Program-made: the position numbers and the translations under genes | Shown here: positions 31,629 to 43,632 of the stretch, piece by piece | Layout of the letters: each line of letters opens with the position of its first letter | Numbering within the stretch: position 1 is the first letter of the stretch | Source: Apodospora peruviana | Lineage: Eukaryota; Ascomycota; Sordariomycetes; Sordariales; Lasiosphaeriaceae | NCBI GenBank assembly: GCA_033439685.1 | Contig: JAUEDM010000002.1 | Coordinates: 6,262,001 to 6,326,000 of the forward strand | DNA length: 64,000 nucleotides | Direction of reading: 5' to 3' | Notes under the pieces: model-generated | What the model was told of the DNA's origin: nothing | Databases searched by the model: none | Seen by the model: only the letters and a program-made list of their open reading frames with translations

Positions 31629-33115
31629 CTATCTCACAGTGACCTGCACCTCAGTCGTCTTCAATATCCTCCCACCACTTCTAGACACAGTCCGGGGGAG
31701 CGGCGGTGGCGTCGTCGCAGCACTACCAAGAATCATCTCCTCGCTCCCGGAGCTACTCGTGTAGAAACTACCGGGCATGCCGGTGCCGCCCGTATTCGTT
31801 CCGCCCCTAACATTCGACAAGTTCCCTTGTCTTCGTCCGCCGGCATCCTCGAGGTCAAACTCGTCTACCGTGCTGGAGAGCTTTACCAGCCTGTGTGAAT
31901 TGGTGTCCTCCCTCAGCCGGGAGGTTCTTCTTGTCCCTCCTCTGCTGCCGTTATGGTACTGGCTGCCTGACACGTTGTACGGATAGTTGGTGGTCGAAAG
32001 ACCCAGGATGCGTGTGAAGAGCGGTTTGAGTGTTGGTGCGCAGGCTGCGATGATGCCAACGTTCAGTTGGAGACTGTTTACTTTGTATTAGCATGCCGCC
32101 GTTTGGTCCCAGTTAGGGAAGGTGAGAGTACTTACAATCCCCAGAACTGAACACTCTGGTAGAACGTCTTATCCTTTTCCTTGGAGAAGGCGATTTGGTA
32201 GACTGCTTTCACGATGCCCATTGCCACCGCGCTGACGACTCAAATTAGCTCAACCTTTCAAGAAAGAGAGGAATAAACTTACAAATATCCCAGACTAAGA
32301 ATCCCAATCAGGTACAGCCGCAATTTGCGCTTCATCTGCAAAGTCCAGATAATCGGTATCGGAAAGACGGCAAACAGAACGTCGGTGAAGATGTTGAACG
32401 ACGTGTTTATCAAGGCAAAAGTCACAAACAGACTGATGCTGTAGCAGGTTGCGCCTGGGATCGCCGTTTTCCAATGTGCTTCCATCGGACTGCAGTGCAG
32501 GAAGAAGGTCATGGCTCCCATGAACGAGTAGCAGCAGACGAACCCTACAACGTCAAGTGTTAGCCAACACCATGATCCTGCACCATACCACCACCAAGTC
32601 TGATGCTGGTCGTACCGATCGTTGCCCACAAAGCCCAGTTATACCACTTGTGTGTACTAAGCCTCAGCAAACTGAACGCGATCGAGATTTTCAGTAAACC
32701 CAATGAGCAAGTCGTCGAGACGATGGATTGCCAGAATCCTGCGTGCTGGAAGACGATCATGTCCTCTTTCGGGATTGTGTCTGTGTGTTTTCCCAGTCCG
32801 TATTTCGATTGTATCACGAAGACGATCCAGCCTCCTGTTGCGCATATCTTTTTTGCCAATAACCAGTTAGCAATACCCTGCTGTGGTGGAGAATATCCTG
32901 GGACAACATGAACATACACCGCACAAAGCCATGGCGATATCATCCCTCCCTGGTGCTTTGACCAGAACCAATCGTGCGTATAATCGGAGCGACACGAAGA
33001 TGAGGGCCAGGGCGTGGAACACCGTCATCACGGTCAGGATCATGGCGGTGTTGCTCTCCGCGGCCCTCGCGGGGTCGACCCTCCCCGGGGTGGTGGTCTC
33101 GTTTCCTCCTGCCAT
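31629..33115 (-). CDS. SAT4/rhodopsin-like integral membrane protein, five exons
   Basis: Exons 33115-32918, 32847-32616, 32544-32283, 32231-32136 and 32073-31629 join in frame to 410 aa; each intron (51-71 bp) has GT-AG ends. About seven hydrophobic helices are spread over residues 20-310, beginning with AMILTVMTVFHALALIFVSL and followed by GRDD, typical of the fungal rhodopsin/SAT4 domain family (PF20684-type), and ending with LNVGIIAACAPTLKPLF. The last 100 residues are a soluble Ser/Thr/Gly-rich tail. Family members are proposed G-protein-coupled-receptor-like proteins; no ligand is known, and the retinal Lys of true rhodopsins is not implied. It lies between the two flavoprotein paralogs, 61 bp from the stop of paralog 1 and convergent with it. 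Confidence 0.88.
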
Positions 33116-35958
33116 TTTGCCCGGTCAAGAAGTTGTTGTTGTCGTGGCTAGTGTCCCGGAGGATTCATCGGCCTATACACGTATCGAGCTGCATTTGTCG
33201 TCCTCCTGTCCGAGCTGTCGGGTTGTGTTTTGCAAAAAGTTGGAGCAATCGCCGAGACAGAGGATGGCCGGGGACAATGACTGCTATGAAGACCTGTCAG
33301 GGAGCATTGAGTGACGGTTGCAGTCAATGCCCGCAGGCGGCGCAACTGCAAAGCATTCTTCGAGGATGTGGCTCAGTACTCGAATCACCAGGTTTACCCC
33401 TGCCACTTGTTTCTCTCGGCAATGCATATCATATTTCTGTCGACGGCTTCCTCCGTCCGGAGCAGATCATAATAACTGCCGCAAGCCACATTTGTCTGTG
33501 GTTTTCCCGCTCCTGCAGGGCAGTGCAGCAGTGCAGATCAATAAAACTAGAATTAGTTAGGAAGGTAAGCTGAGAAACGGCTCGGACTTTGGGTTTTCGC
33601 AAGAAAACATTTGAGAAGAAAGATGGAACCCGTACGTAGTATCGTGATCGGAATTCCCGTCTTGTCGTCCAATAGAAACGCATATATCCTTGGGTAGGGG
33701 GTGCATGTCCCGATCAAACAGGCCCCCAACGCAACAAATGCGGCAGAGGATTGCCTCCCCTGGCTCGCTTGATTCAAGCGAGGAAGAATGCGCCTTATGA
33801 CCCCCCCTCGGAGACCATGGTACTATTGTCTTGGCGTGCTCTATTTCTCACACACCCACTCTCACACTCTTACCAGATACATATGAAAGGACCACTGGTT
33901 TCCACTGAGGAGGAAACGAGTTGTCAGCAAATGTCGGTTTCAGATCATGTCATCTTTCACCATTGTTAGTGGGGCCTAGAGAGAAGAAACGCAGGACCCA
34001 GTCCTCGGATGTACCATGATGGCACAAACTCGGTCAAATTCCGGAGTTGTCCCATAATATACTATAGTAACGGTTAGTGTGCAAAAACACAATAACGCGT
34101 CATTCCCCAGGACCAGGTTGTAAGACTTTGTAATGATACCGGAGTTAAAGGTTGAGCGCAGCTTTTGCTTTAGGGAGAGTGCGCGGAAGAGTGCGTCTAG
34201 TCTGTACGGAGTCTGAGACTATTAAAAGCAGATTCATTAACTAAAACCTGCTGTTTGTACGATAATTTGTACCTTACTCAACATGGGTCATCTAGACGAA
34301 GGCCACTAGTCGGGGAACCGGGAAGCGCAACCATTGATAGCTACCAGGACCGACATTAGCATATAAGGAAGTTTTGCGACCACGCATTCTAACTCAGAAG
34401 GTCAGTTGGTGCAGTAGTTAATATTCGTTCATGGAATTGTGGCCCTGCCTGTACTCGCTTGTTAGTCCATGAACTTGATGAACGGTCTTCTGGGTTCCCG
34501 GTAAGTTAATCCCCTCCCCCATTCTTTTTCCTTCGTTTCTCTTTTTACAGTTTAAATTAGCACTCCAACAACCTAGCAGGCATAGAGGGAGGGAGCTCCT
34601 GGAGATTTCTTGCAAACTACTACGACTTTCATCCAAGTCTAAGTCTGATAAGGACCAGCAAAGACCACCGAAATCGAGGCGCGGAAACATTTGAGTAACT
34701 CCTATATTACACCCAGTGGCAAGGCATCGTTCTTCTACTGGCAATGGTTACTGTGTAATACAGTTTGGTGCCCCATAACTTTATTCTTACTCGAGTCTTC
34801 CTGCTAACTCAAATGAAGCTTGTCCGCGATCGAACTACCAGTCTTGGTAGCCAATAGGATGCAATGTTCGGGAACATATCAGTTCAAGGTTGCTTGCCTA
34901 CGGCCTTCCCTTCTCAGTCTTATATACCTGAGCCTTATCGATTCTGCGGACGAGCCTCGGACGAGCCCAGGGTGAGCCCGGGGTGAGCCCAGGGTGAGCC
35001 AAGGGTGATTAAGAACGCGCTTACATCTTCACAGTTGCTCCAATCGATGCACGAACCACTGCTACCAGGAAAGACCAACCTGCAAGATCAGCTTGTTGAT
35101 CTCGAACAGAACCCCCGGCTTTATATAAGACAAATCAATACAATGTTCTAATCGTGTCAATAGCCCTTCAATTAGATTTTTACTTCTCCAGTATCTCCTA
35201 AACCCTAATCACCGAAACTCTACCTATATTAACTCTTAACTTCTAATGGCGCTCTTCAACCCGACTCTTTCACCAACCACAACCATCATCCTAGAACTGG
35301 TGATGATTGGGGTTCTTCTCTCGGAACCACCCGAGTAGATCGACTTTGGCGTTTTGCCTAAGTGGCCAATGGCAGAACCACTTGACCTCATTACTTCCAT
35401 ATATAACTGCCGTGTCGGATCTCGGCCGCGGCGGGGCTCCATGGCTCCTTGCCATAAATGCAAGTGTAACGTGAGGAAATCAGCCGAATACCACAAGATG
35501 ATTATTTATCGAGCTCTACACTTCCTACCGCAGTCATTCCTTCATAGTATCTGCTCCCGCTCGTCAACAGTATCAGAACTGCGCATGTGAGATGGAACTT
35601 CTCAAAACTGGCATGAGATCTAGCTCGCTGTCAAAGCAGGGCGATTCACTCTGTGTTATAAAGTTATTCGAGTTGCAGCGGCACGGTTGTGCTGTTAGTA
35701 ATATAATGCCAGAGCGGAGGCGTCTCGGTCAGCAACCAGCATGCATGCAGGCACCAGGCAGGACTAATATTACCAACCCTGTAATACTTAACCATACGTG
35801 CATGCATACCAATTTGCTGGTGCCGATTCGGTAAGCGAGATGCGGAGGTGTTCTTGAGGTCTGGGGTACAGGACGACGATATATTCTGCCCTTCCTAGGC
35901 TCAGTCTGGATTACAGTCATCCCGCCTGTCCTGTGGAGGTTATCAGTAATCTGTCTTG
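33116..35958. other. Long intergenic spacer
   Basis: No gene supported over 2.8 kb. It has the promoter of the SAT4-like gene at one end and of flavoprotein paralog 2 at the other, plus a GGTGAGCCC tandem repeat near 34949-35007. Confidence 0.5.
34949..35007. repeat. Short tandem repeat, unit about 11-12 bp
   Basis: Two GGACGAGCC-type units run into four GGGTGAGCC(C/A)-type units, so one unit type appears to have evolved into the other. It is in non-coding DNA. Confidence 0.8.
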
Positions 35959-37474
35959 ATGTCTATTGCCTTACGCAGTATGCTGCTGTCCACGCTCTTG
36001 TGGAGTTCCGCCGCGGCAACTGTCCATGCGAGTATTGACTCCGTGAGGATTGTGAGAACCATCCACAAGGATGTCGCCATCGTGGGAGGCGGCGGCTCGG
36101 GAGCATACTCGGCAGTGCGTCTACGGGAGGATTACGGAGTGAGCGTGGTCGTTATTGAGAAGGAAATCATGCTGGTATGCTGCCCCTGACTCGCATTCGA
36201 TGTTCACTAGCTGACCTTGTCCTCAGGGTGGACATGTCAACACCTGGGTCGACCCGGCGACCGGCAGAGGTTACGATGCCGGCGTACAGAATTATATCGA
36301 CCTAGCCAACGCCACGGCTTTCTTCGCGCGCTTGAATGTCACCACGCAAGCAAATGTCCGGGCATCTCCGGCGCAAGTCTATGCCGACTTCACCACGGGC
36401 GTCGAGCTGACCAATTACTCGCCACCGGCGGCAGCCGACAGGACCGATGCACTAAAACGCTACCTCGCTCTGGCTGAGCAGTACCTCCCCGTTATGGAGC
36501 CAGGATGGTGGACGTTTCCCGAGCCCGTGGACATCCCCGCCGACCTGTTACTGCCCTTCCGCGATTTCGTGATCAAGCACAACTTGACGGCGGGAGTCCC
36601 GCAGATCTTCGCCACCACTGGCTTCGGTATCCACGACCTTTTGGGCAGCCTGACGATGTGGGTGATGCGATCCTTCAATATTGACATGGTCCGGACACTG
36701 CTGGGTATCGACGCAGCCTTCGTTCCGGCTTCTCGCAAAAATCAGGATCTGTACGATGCCATCCAGAGACTTCTCGGCTCCAACGCTCTACTCTCCAGCA
36801 CAGTGACGAAAGCCGAACGGTCCGAGAAAGGTGGCGTCGTCCTGGAAGTCCGCAGCTCTGTCACAGGCAAGACCACCCGCATCGTCGCTAAAAAGCTCCT
36901 CTTCACTGCACCGCCAACAAACGCCAACATGGTCCCCTTCGACTTGGACAGCATCGAGAAGAGCGTCTTTGGGGATTTCTCGTACAGCGCCACCTACGTC
37001 GGCGTGGTCTCGCACCCTTCCCTACCGGCTAACACGTCCATCCTCAACACTCCCGTCGCCGCGCAGCCTGCCAATTGGCTGGAGGCCATCCCCAAAGCAC
37101 CCTTCAACACCCGATTTGACAACTATCCGAACTCATCATACTACCGCGTCATCGCTGTTGGAGACCAGACCTACACCGAATCTCAAGCCCGACAGACCAT
37201 TATCGAGTCGTTTGACAAGCTGATGGCAGGAGGAACAATCACGCAAACTTCGCCGCCGGAACCGCTCAAGTTTCTGTCGTTTGAGCCTCATGGGCTGGTG
37301 AGCGCGTACGCGTCTCGCGAGGCTCTGGAGAGTGGGTTCATCCAGAGGCTGAACGGCTTGCAAGGACGGCGGTCGACGTGGTATACGGGTGCTGCGTGGT
37401 CGGTGCATATCTCGACTAGTTTGTGGGTATTTACGGATACGCTGTTGCTGAAGTTGGTTGCCAGTTTGAGATGA
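35959..37474 (+). CDS. Secreted FAD-dependent amine-oxidase-like flavoprotein (paralog 2)
   Basis: Exons 35959-36174 and 36227-37474 (GTATGC/CAG, 52-bp phase-0 intron) encode 487 aa. A signal peptide (hydrophobic LLSTLLWSSAAATVHA) precedes the FAD Rossmann motif DVAIVGGGGSGAYSAVRL at 38-55 and IEKE. Exon 2 opens with GGHVNTW. The C-terminus has WYTGAAWSVHISTSLW, parallel to paralog 1. By eye the two proteins are clearly alike over their full length (shared FPxPxxIPADLLLPF, GVVSHPSLP and LQGRRSTW), so they arose by duplication, but they are far from identical, so the duplication is old. I chose ATG 35959, since the preceding codon is TTG. The substrate is unknown; different leaders suggest separate regulation. 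Confidence 0.9.
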
Positions 37475-38182
37475 GGGACCGGTGAGCCGTTTGTCGTTGC
37501 GGACTGCCGTCTTGTTGGACAAGGTTTGGTGCTGTTTGCGTCGACTTGTAGCCCTAGGAGCGCAAAGAATGTCGGCAAACGTTTTTGAAGCATGCAAATG
37601 TAATTATGAAAGACTTCAAAGAAACCGAATATGTCCTGCCTTGGCGGTTGTCCCACAGCTTGTGGTCATTGGAGGCAAACACAGGAGGAATCCATCTCTC
37701 AGCTAGTCGGCTTTATGCGGATGCATACTCCGTTTCTGTCCGATCGTGAAGACGAACTTTGAACCGCTGTGTAGCTGACGGGATCAGTCTCAGAACGAGC
37801 GAACGACAAACAATGGACGCAACAATTTGTGGAAGGAAACAAGGTGTCAGCCTCACTGTAGCGCCGACACTGTCTTCAAGTGCATTTGGAGTCAGCCACC
37901 TGGCAGAGGTCTCATGGTTGCGTCGTAGATCTTGGGAAATTCAGCAGGTTTCGGCAGGTTTGGCAAGAGCATCTGAAGTTATTGGGCAAGTTCACAGGAG
38001 ATATCGGAGAGTCGGAAGGTCATTGGCGCCGTGGCGGAGTCGTCATGGATGTTTGTCTGCTCCGTTCCTGCCGTTCTGTCAGCCTCGCTGTGGGCAGGCC
38101 AGGACCACTGTATTAAGGCACATTCTGGGCGGCCACAGGACTTTGGACTCTTCATCGTCCCTACAATACACGGTCGGTAATT
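37475..38182. other. Spacer downstream of flavoprotein paralog 2
   Basis: No gene recognised. Frames on both strands are open for up to 150 codons but show no motif, and mutual overlap suggests chance. Confidence 0.4.
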
Positions 38183-38603
38183 TGTTCCTGCGTACACAAA
38201 CTGCTCGCTAGAGCATGTCACGCTCGACAGGAACTATGCTGACAAGGTCGCCGAGTACCGCGCCTGGTGGGGCGGTTGGCAGAATCGGCGGTTCATGGCC
38301 AAGCAGACGGCTGAGTTTCTGCTTGGGAGGTTGGCACATATTGAGGAGCGGCTTCCAGGAAACAGGGCTGTGCAATACCGAGATACAACAGAGTTCATGA
38401 ATACAGGGCTCGACCTCGCGGTCCCCTCGTGCATCTCTGCGGAGGTGTTTGTCCAGGTGATTAGCAACAGGCTTCTGCGTGGTAGGATGCGGTATGGTAC
38501 CTGGTTTATTGCATTCAACAGGTTTAGAGTGTTTGGGGCACTGACTGGGGCAAAACATCGCAGGCATTTCGAAAGGCAAGGCAGGATGATAACTCGACGA
38601 TGA
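38183..38603 (+). other. Unassigned coding-like segment
   Basis: After TAA at about 38180 the plus strand is open for about 140 codons. The middle has ordinary protein character (for example NYADKVAEYRAWWGGWQNRR, then FLLGRLAHIEERLPG), with Trp, Tyr and balanced charges unlike chance reading. The first ATG within it is at 38295. No family is recognised and no splice partner upstream was found, so it may be a gene fragment. Confidence 0.3.
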
Positions 38604-39673
38604 AGGTCCTGTCTTTCCTCGGGACAGTATACTTGCCCGCCACTTTTGTTCTCTAAGTTATTTCAATTTACATTCATTACCAGCTTCAATCTCTTTGCTG
38701 TTGGTAACAGATCTAATACACGCCCAACTCGTAAATAGAGCTTCTTCGCTATGCCCGTCTTTAACTGACAGGCTTCTTCGGTATCGGAGATGACCGGGCG
38801 GCACTTTTAGATCTGGTGGGCGGTCATGATCTCCCCTAAGCGTTGTGCACAACTCTTGCCACCATCGTGCTCTGGGAGAGGCTGAAATCGAAGAGGTGAG
38901 TTTCTTGATACCGGGCGCAAGAGACATGTGGTCGAAGCAAGTTACTTCCTAGTGGGTTTATAGCCGGGAGGCTGAAAGGATTTGAGTGGTCGAAGGCCGG
39001 AGAGTCGGTGTATTTCACTTCAGGGCCCCGTCGTTCTGGTCATCTTATAGCAAGACCCGGGGGCTGTAATTACCGACAGGGAAATATAAAGCCTCTATGG
39101 GGCAATTTGACAGTTGTTCTTATCATCGGATGAATGTTTTTGATTCAACGAGGTACAACACCATGGATTAAAAACGTCAGTACGACTACCTTTGGAAGGC
39201 CTGGTCAGAATTAGGAGCATTATATGTTTCATTGTAGCGTACCCATCATGTATTGTACCAAGACGTGTATCTATGCACCATTCCCGGTGTTTAAATCCCG
39301 AAAATAGTCAAGGCACCAACTGGCAGGATTCCAGGGCAGCCTGGCAGGCCCTTTTGGCCATGTGGTCACCCCATATGTCAAGACCTCCTAGCTCGGAACT
39401 GTCGGCAGGAAAACATCGATACATCAAGCCATGATGTAATATGGCGATTGTTCTCATCATCAGATAAAAGTTTCAACTCATCAAGATCCACCGCCATGCG
39501 TCATGGCGAGATCGATTCGGTCATTCCATTCATTCGACACAGATGCCGGTGGTGATCAACCATCACCACCACAGATACCCGCAATTCACAATATGCAGGG
39601 AGTTCTTACAACCTAACCCCAAGGCCCAACTTCATACATATTTACCACTCTCCAGTATTGCCCTCGAAGCAAA

Positions 39674-39770
39674 CCACACATCACCGACCACTCATACCAC
39701 ACATCACCAACCACTTATGCCACACATCACCAACCACTTAATGCCACACATCACCGACCACTGCTCTCGA
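39674..39770. repeat. Tandem repeat, unit 23-24 bp, four copies
   Basis: Four copies of CCACACATCACC(G/A)ACCACT followed by a short variable spacer (CATA, TATG, TAATG, GCTCT). Unit lengths of 23 and 24 exclude a fixed peptide repeat. Confidence 0.85.
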
Positions 39771-40129
39771 GGCCCAGGCAACATGCACAGCCACATGCAC
39801 CATTTCCCGGCCCCCTGTGCCGATGGCTCTGTTACTATCCATCCTCTTTACTACCACGTTGCCGAAAGCCCACCCCTATGCGGCAGCGATTTTGTCCCCG
39901 TCTGCGGAGGACAGCCCACGGGCAACAACAGCTAGTGGCGATGGAAGCTGTCGTACTCGTTCCTAGCCAAAACATGGGTGGACTATGTCTCTGTCTAGCT
40001 GACACCATAGAGCCCTTCCTGGAGTCACAGTTATTTATTCGAGTACATCCACGGCCGCCTAGGTATGACCAGCGATCCCTAGAGATCTTTTACAACGGAA
40101 TTTCACCCCTAACAATGTAGTGGAGATAC

Positions 40130-40264
40130 TCTACAATATCCCTTGACCCAGGCCTACCTCCAACTCCCCGGCGGTCTATAATATTCCTCGACTTAGGCCT
40201 ACCTCCAACTCCCTATCGGTCTACAATATCCTTCAACGCGGTCCTACTTACACCTTCCCAATAG
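40130..40264. repeat. Tandem repeat, exactly 45 bp, three copies
   Basis: Units start at 40130, 40175 and 40220, each beginning TCTA(C/T)AATAT and carrying CCTAC(C/T)TCCAACTCCC-like sequence. A period of 45 keeps reading frame (15 codons), but the second unit has stops in the frame the others leave open, so it is not a coding repeat today. Confidence 0.85.
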
Positions 40265-40633
40265 CCTTTTAATAGATCCTATTAGGTATTTACGTCTACG
40301 CCGTTATGTGTGTCCTCGCTGTGAAGGTCTTTTAAGTAGCCTTTCCGCAAACCGTATTTCTCGGCCAGTTTGGGCAATGCAGTTTCCTCGCAAGCAACAT
40401 AGCGGGCATAAGCCTTCTCTTCGGACTACTGGTAGTCGAGTCGGTGGTGATTTCCACTCTGGACCACGACAGCCTGAGGCGGGTGCGTCGGAGGTGATTG
40501 CTGGCAGGACGGACTCAACACCCCTGCCTTGACATTCCATGTCATTTCTCGGCACTATTCTTTCCTTCGGTACTTTTCCTCGTCAACTTCTTAACCGAAG
40601 ACACCAAACTCTCGAGGAATCAACTATAACAAA

Positions 40634-41852
40634 GTGCCTTCCAAAGATATGGCGCACGATGATACCACCCAGCGGTGGTCTACGACTCCAGGACTCACCA
40701 CACCAACACAGGCGTCATCCGAATCCTTGCCGAAAGGCAACTTGCCCGGCCACCACGAGGAAGAAATTGGAGAGGAGGCAAAAAGCCCGGACTACCTTTC
40801 ACGACGGCTTCCTACAGAGCTGTTATACAAGGTCGGAAACGAGTTAGGAGAAGACATGGCTGCGAATGCGTCCCTCGTCTTGACATGCCGGCGCTTCAAT
40901 GGAGAAACCTTTGCCAAATCCTTACAAATTTTGTGCCTGCGCACCTTTTGATGGCAATTACGGAGGGTGGTTACCCCTTCATCTCGCCGTGTGCCGTGGG
41001 AATCTCTCGGCGGCGAGGCTACTTCCCCAGCGTGGGGCTTCGCTTCGCATGTTGGACTTCTGGAGCGGTTATGGGGGCGCCAAACCCACTATCGTTCACA
41101 CGACAGCATAATTTGGCCACCACTACCTCTTATATAGACAAGTGTCCTACCGCCACTAAGGTGTTATTTACCGTAGGTTCCCCTTTGTACCCAGTTTGTA
41201 GCGTAAGCCGTAGGCTTTTCAATATTGAAGATCGATATGGGAATACGCTTTTCTATTATACGCTAACCTCTTCTAACAGCAATATAAAAACCCTTTCGGC
41301 TTTGGTCAGGCTTAGCGTATGCGTCGATACGACAAACTACTGCTTCTGCAGGTGGGTGCTGATCCTAACGAGATTCTGTTAATCCCAGGTCGTCGCAGGT
41401 ACCACAGGGACCACTTATTACTCCCTGAGGACGGGGAGTTCTGTGGAGGGCCGCTTCACTACCTTGTCCGCTCGTTCGACTTGGAAACACGGGCCCGAAT
41501 TTTTCGTGATCCGTGGGTCAGTCAGACTTACCCCACAAGCAGCAACCAGGCCTTTAAGGGAGACCTCATTCGAAAATGCATCATCATCCTGCTCGAGAGC
41601 GGTGCTTCTCTAGATACCCGGGGCACGAGTGGCGAGACTCTCCTGGATTTGGCTATCGGTTATGCTCGGTCCGGCGTCCACCGATATATGGTACGCGGCC
41701 TGAAGCTTATACTGATCTTCCTGCAGTACGGAAAACCGGGATTGATGTCGAGCGAACCCGTCCACATGGCGATATATTGGCTTCGCAAGACGATTCTGGA
41801 ACTTCAGTTCCCGTCATCGGTTTTGCTTCACCGCAGCGAAAGATACCACTAA
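40634..41852 (+). pseudogene. Broken F-box/ankyrin repeat gene
   Basis: An F-box-like segment (YLSRRLPTELLYKVGNEL, then SLVLTCRRFNGETF, about 40785-40915) is followed after a frame change by an ankyrin-type repeat (WLPLHLAVCRGNLSAARLL, about 40960-41030). Stops near 41109 and 41136 interrupt it. A further frame (41319-41852) resumes with ankyrin-like VGADPNEIL, then GPLHYLV, IILLESGASLDTRGTSGETL and DLAIGYARSGV. F-box/ankyrin proteins typically select targets for ubiquitin ligases. At least three disruptions make it non-functional. Confidence 0.7.
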
Positions 41853-43597
41853 CTATTCTGGGAAGACGGCCAATTGCTTCTACTTCCTGCCTATAAACCA
41901 TCAGTGGGATGATTGTTGTTCTTCGTGGCATCGTGCCTTGCCGGTTGGTAGAATACGAAGCCGCACGATTACACTCAAGGTTTCTGGGGAAGAGGTTGTG
42001 ATTTATTAATAGTGTTGGGTGAGACAGATTAATGGCAATAGGAGACTGTTGGCTGGCCGTCATCGTTTAACCTGCAGGATCAAGACGGTGGTTCCGCACA
42101 ATAATTTCTCGTCTATCTCGTGGTGTAACGGTGATCAATTCTACTCACATACCCCAGGACAAGAGGCACGTTGTCTAAACTCGATAGATGTGATATATTG
42201 ATTTGCTCCTTTTCCTACCAGCTATCGAGAAGAGCCTATCGACAGTCGGTCCGGAGCTCCTGTGTGAACCTGGGAGGTGATGATGAGCATACCTGCTAGT
42301 AGTAGTTGCGTGCAAAGAAATATCTCATAGTTCGCATGCTTACCTATCCTCTGCACTTCCATCACCCGGGTCTTAGTCTGCATGTTGACTTTCACCGTGT
42401 GTATGGCTTCCCATGTCACAAATTTAGAAAACCTAGAATCTGAACGTCTCCTAGCCTAGTAGTGATCGACTGCCAGGGTGGAGTGCTGGACCTGGGGCTG
42501 CAACAGCTAGCACTATATGTACAATGGCAAGATAAGCAGAATTTCTCATTAGTGCCTGGCAATTGAAACTAGAGCTGTACAGGACCGTTCTCAGCTTCTT
42601 TGATAGGAATAGCATAATGGTCCGGCGTCTGTGCAACCCGACGGAGCCCAAACAACCATCCAAGTCTCGTTCGACTCTAGTCGTACCACTTACTTTCATG
42701 TAAGTGACCGTGCCTACCTACTTACTCGGTATTCAACCCCCACAACCCGCGAGAGCCTGTCCGTGTTCCGTGTCAATGTTACTAGCTACGATAGATACCT
42801 CACCCAGATAAGCAGCCGAGATGCTAGCAACAATGCGGCATAACAGTGCTTCTGCTAACCTCGGCTAGTATGTCGACTCTGTTTGGTGGAAGCCTGCTTT
42901 GTTGAGAAGATTGAACAAATAGAAGAAAAGATCGCCACAACACTTCTTCCAGAAAACATGTCGGAATTGGCCGACATACCACCCCCTTGAATCTGAATCT
43001 GGGCGTGACGCGTTGTCGATCCGCCAGGAAAAGCTGCAGCCATATCGACAGAATCAATTCTAGGCAGGGCAGATTGCGGTCACGTCCCGCACCGCAATGG
43101 CCAATAGGTGGCCACCTCCTCGACCTTTCCAGTCTCTCCCGCAAGATCGATCCTATCCGGAAGAGGCCGACAAACAAGCGTTGGCCGCTGACCGGGCTTC
43201 GCTTTAGGTTTGCACACAAGCAAGGAACTGAACATAGCCACCCTGGTCTCGGCACCTGACCTACGAACACAACGTAGGACGTACAATACGGGGCGGGCTG
43301 CACTGGGCACTTTGGGGTAGCGGGATGTAAACTCCTGCCTAAAAAATCTCCCAATGCTCTGTCTTGGCACGTTCAAAGTCTCCAATCCTACCCAAACCCT
43401 TATCTGGCACTGGGGTGGATGACGATCGCATCTGTTGCCCAGCTGCCCAATTAGGGAGGTTGCGGCCGAAACTTACCGCCCTCTCTCATTGCCACATGCC
43501 GAACAAAGTGCCAGATTCGCGAACATCCTTTCATTTCTGGATATGAGATGTCCCCTGATAAGTCTATGTCTCATTTGCGTAAGGCTCACTCTTACCT

Positions 43598-43632
<35 letters not shown>

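Larger units (their letters stand above)
38604..40633. other. Spacer with two tandem repeats
   Basis: No gene supported. It contains the arrays at 39674-39770 and 40130-40264. A 130-codon frame at 39543-39935 mostly reads through the first array and is not proposed as a gene. Confidence 0.5.

Noticed and set aside
26440..37474. Classical secondary-metabolite gene cluster
   Set aside because: No PKS, NRPS, terpene cyclase or prenyltransferase was recognised; only oxidases and a membrane protein.
39543..39935. 130-codon plus-strand frame rich in His/Thr
   Set aside because: Mostly produced by the 23-24 bp tandem repeat, whose unit length is not a multiple of three.
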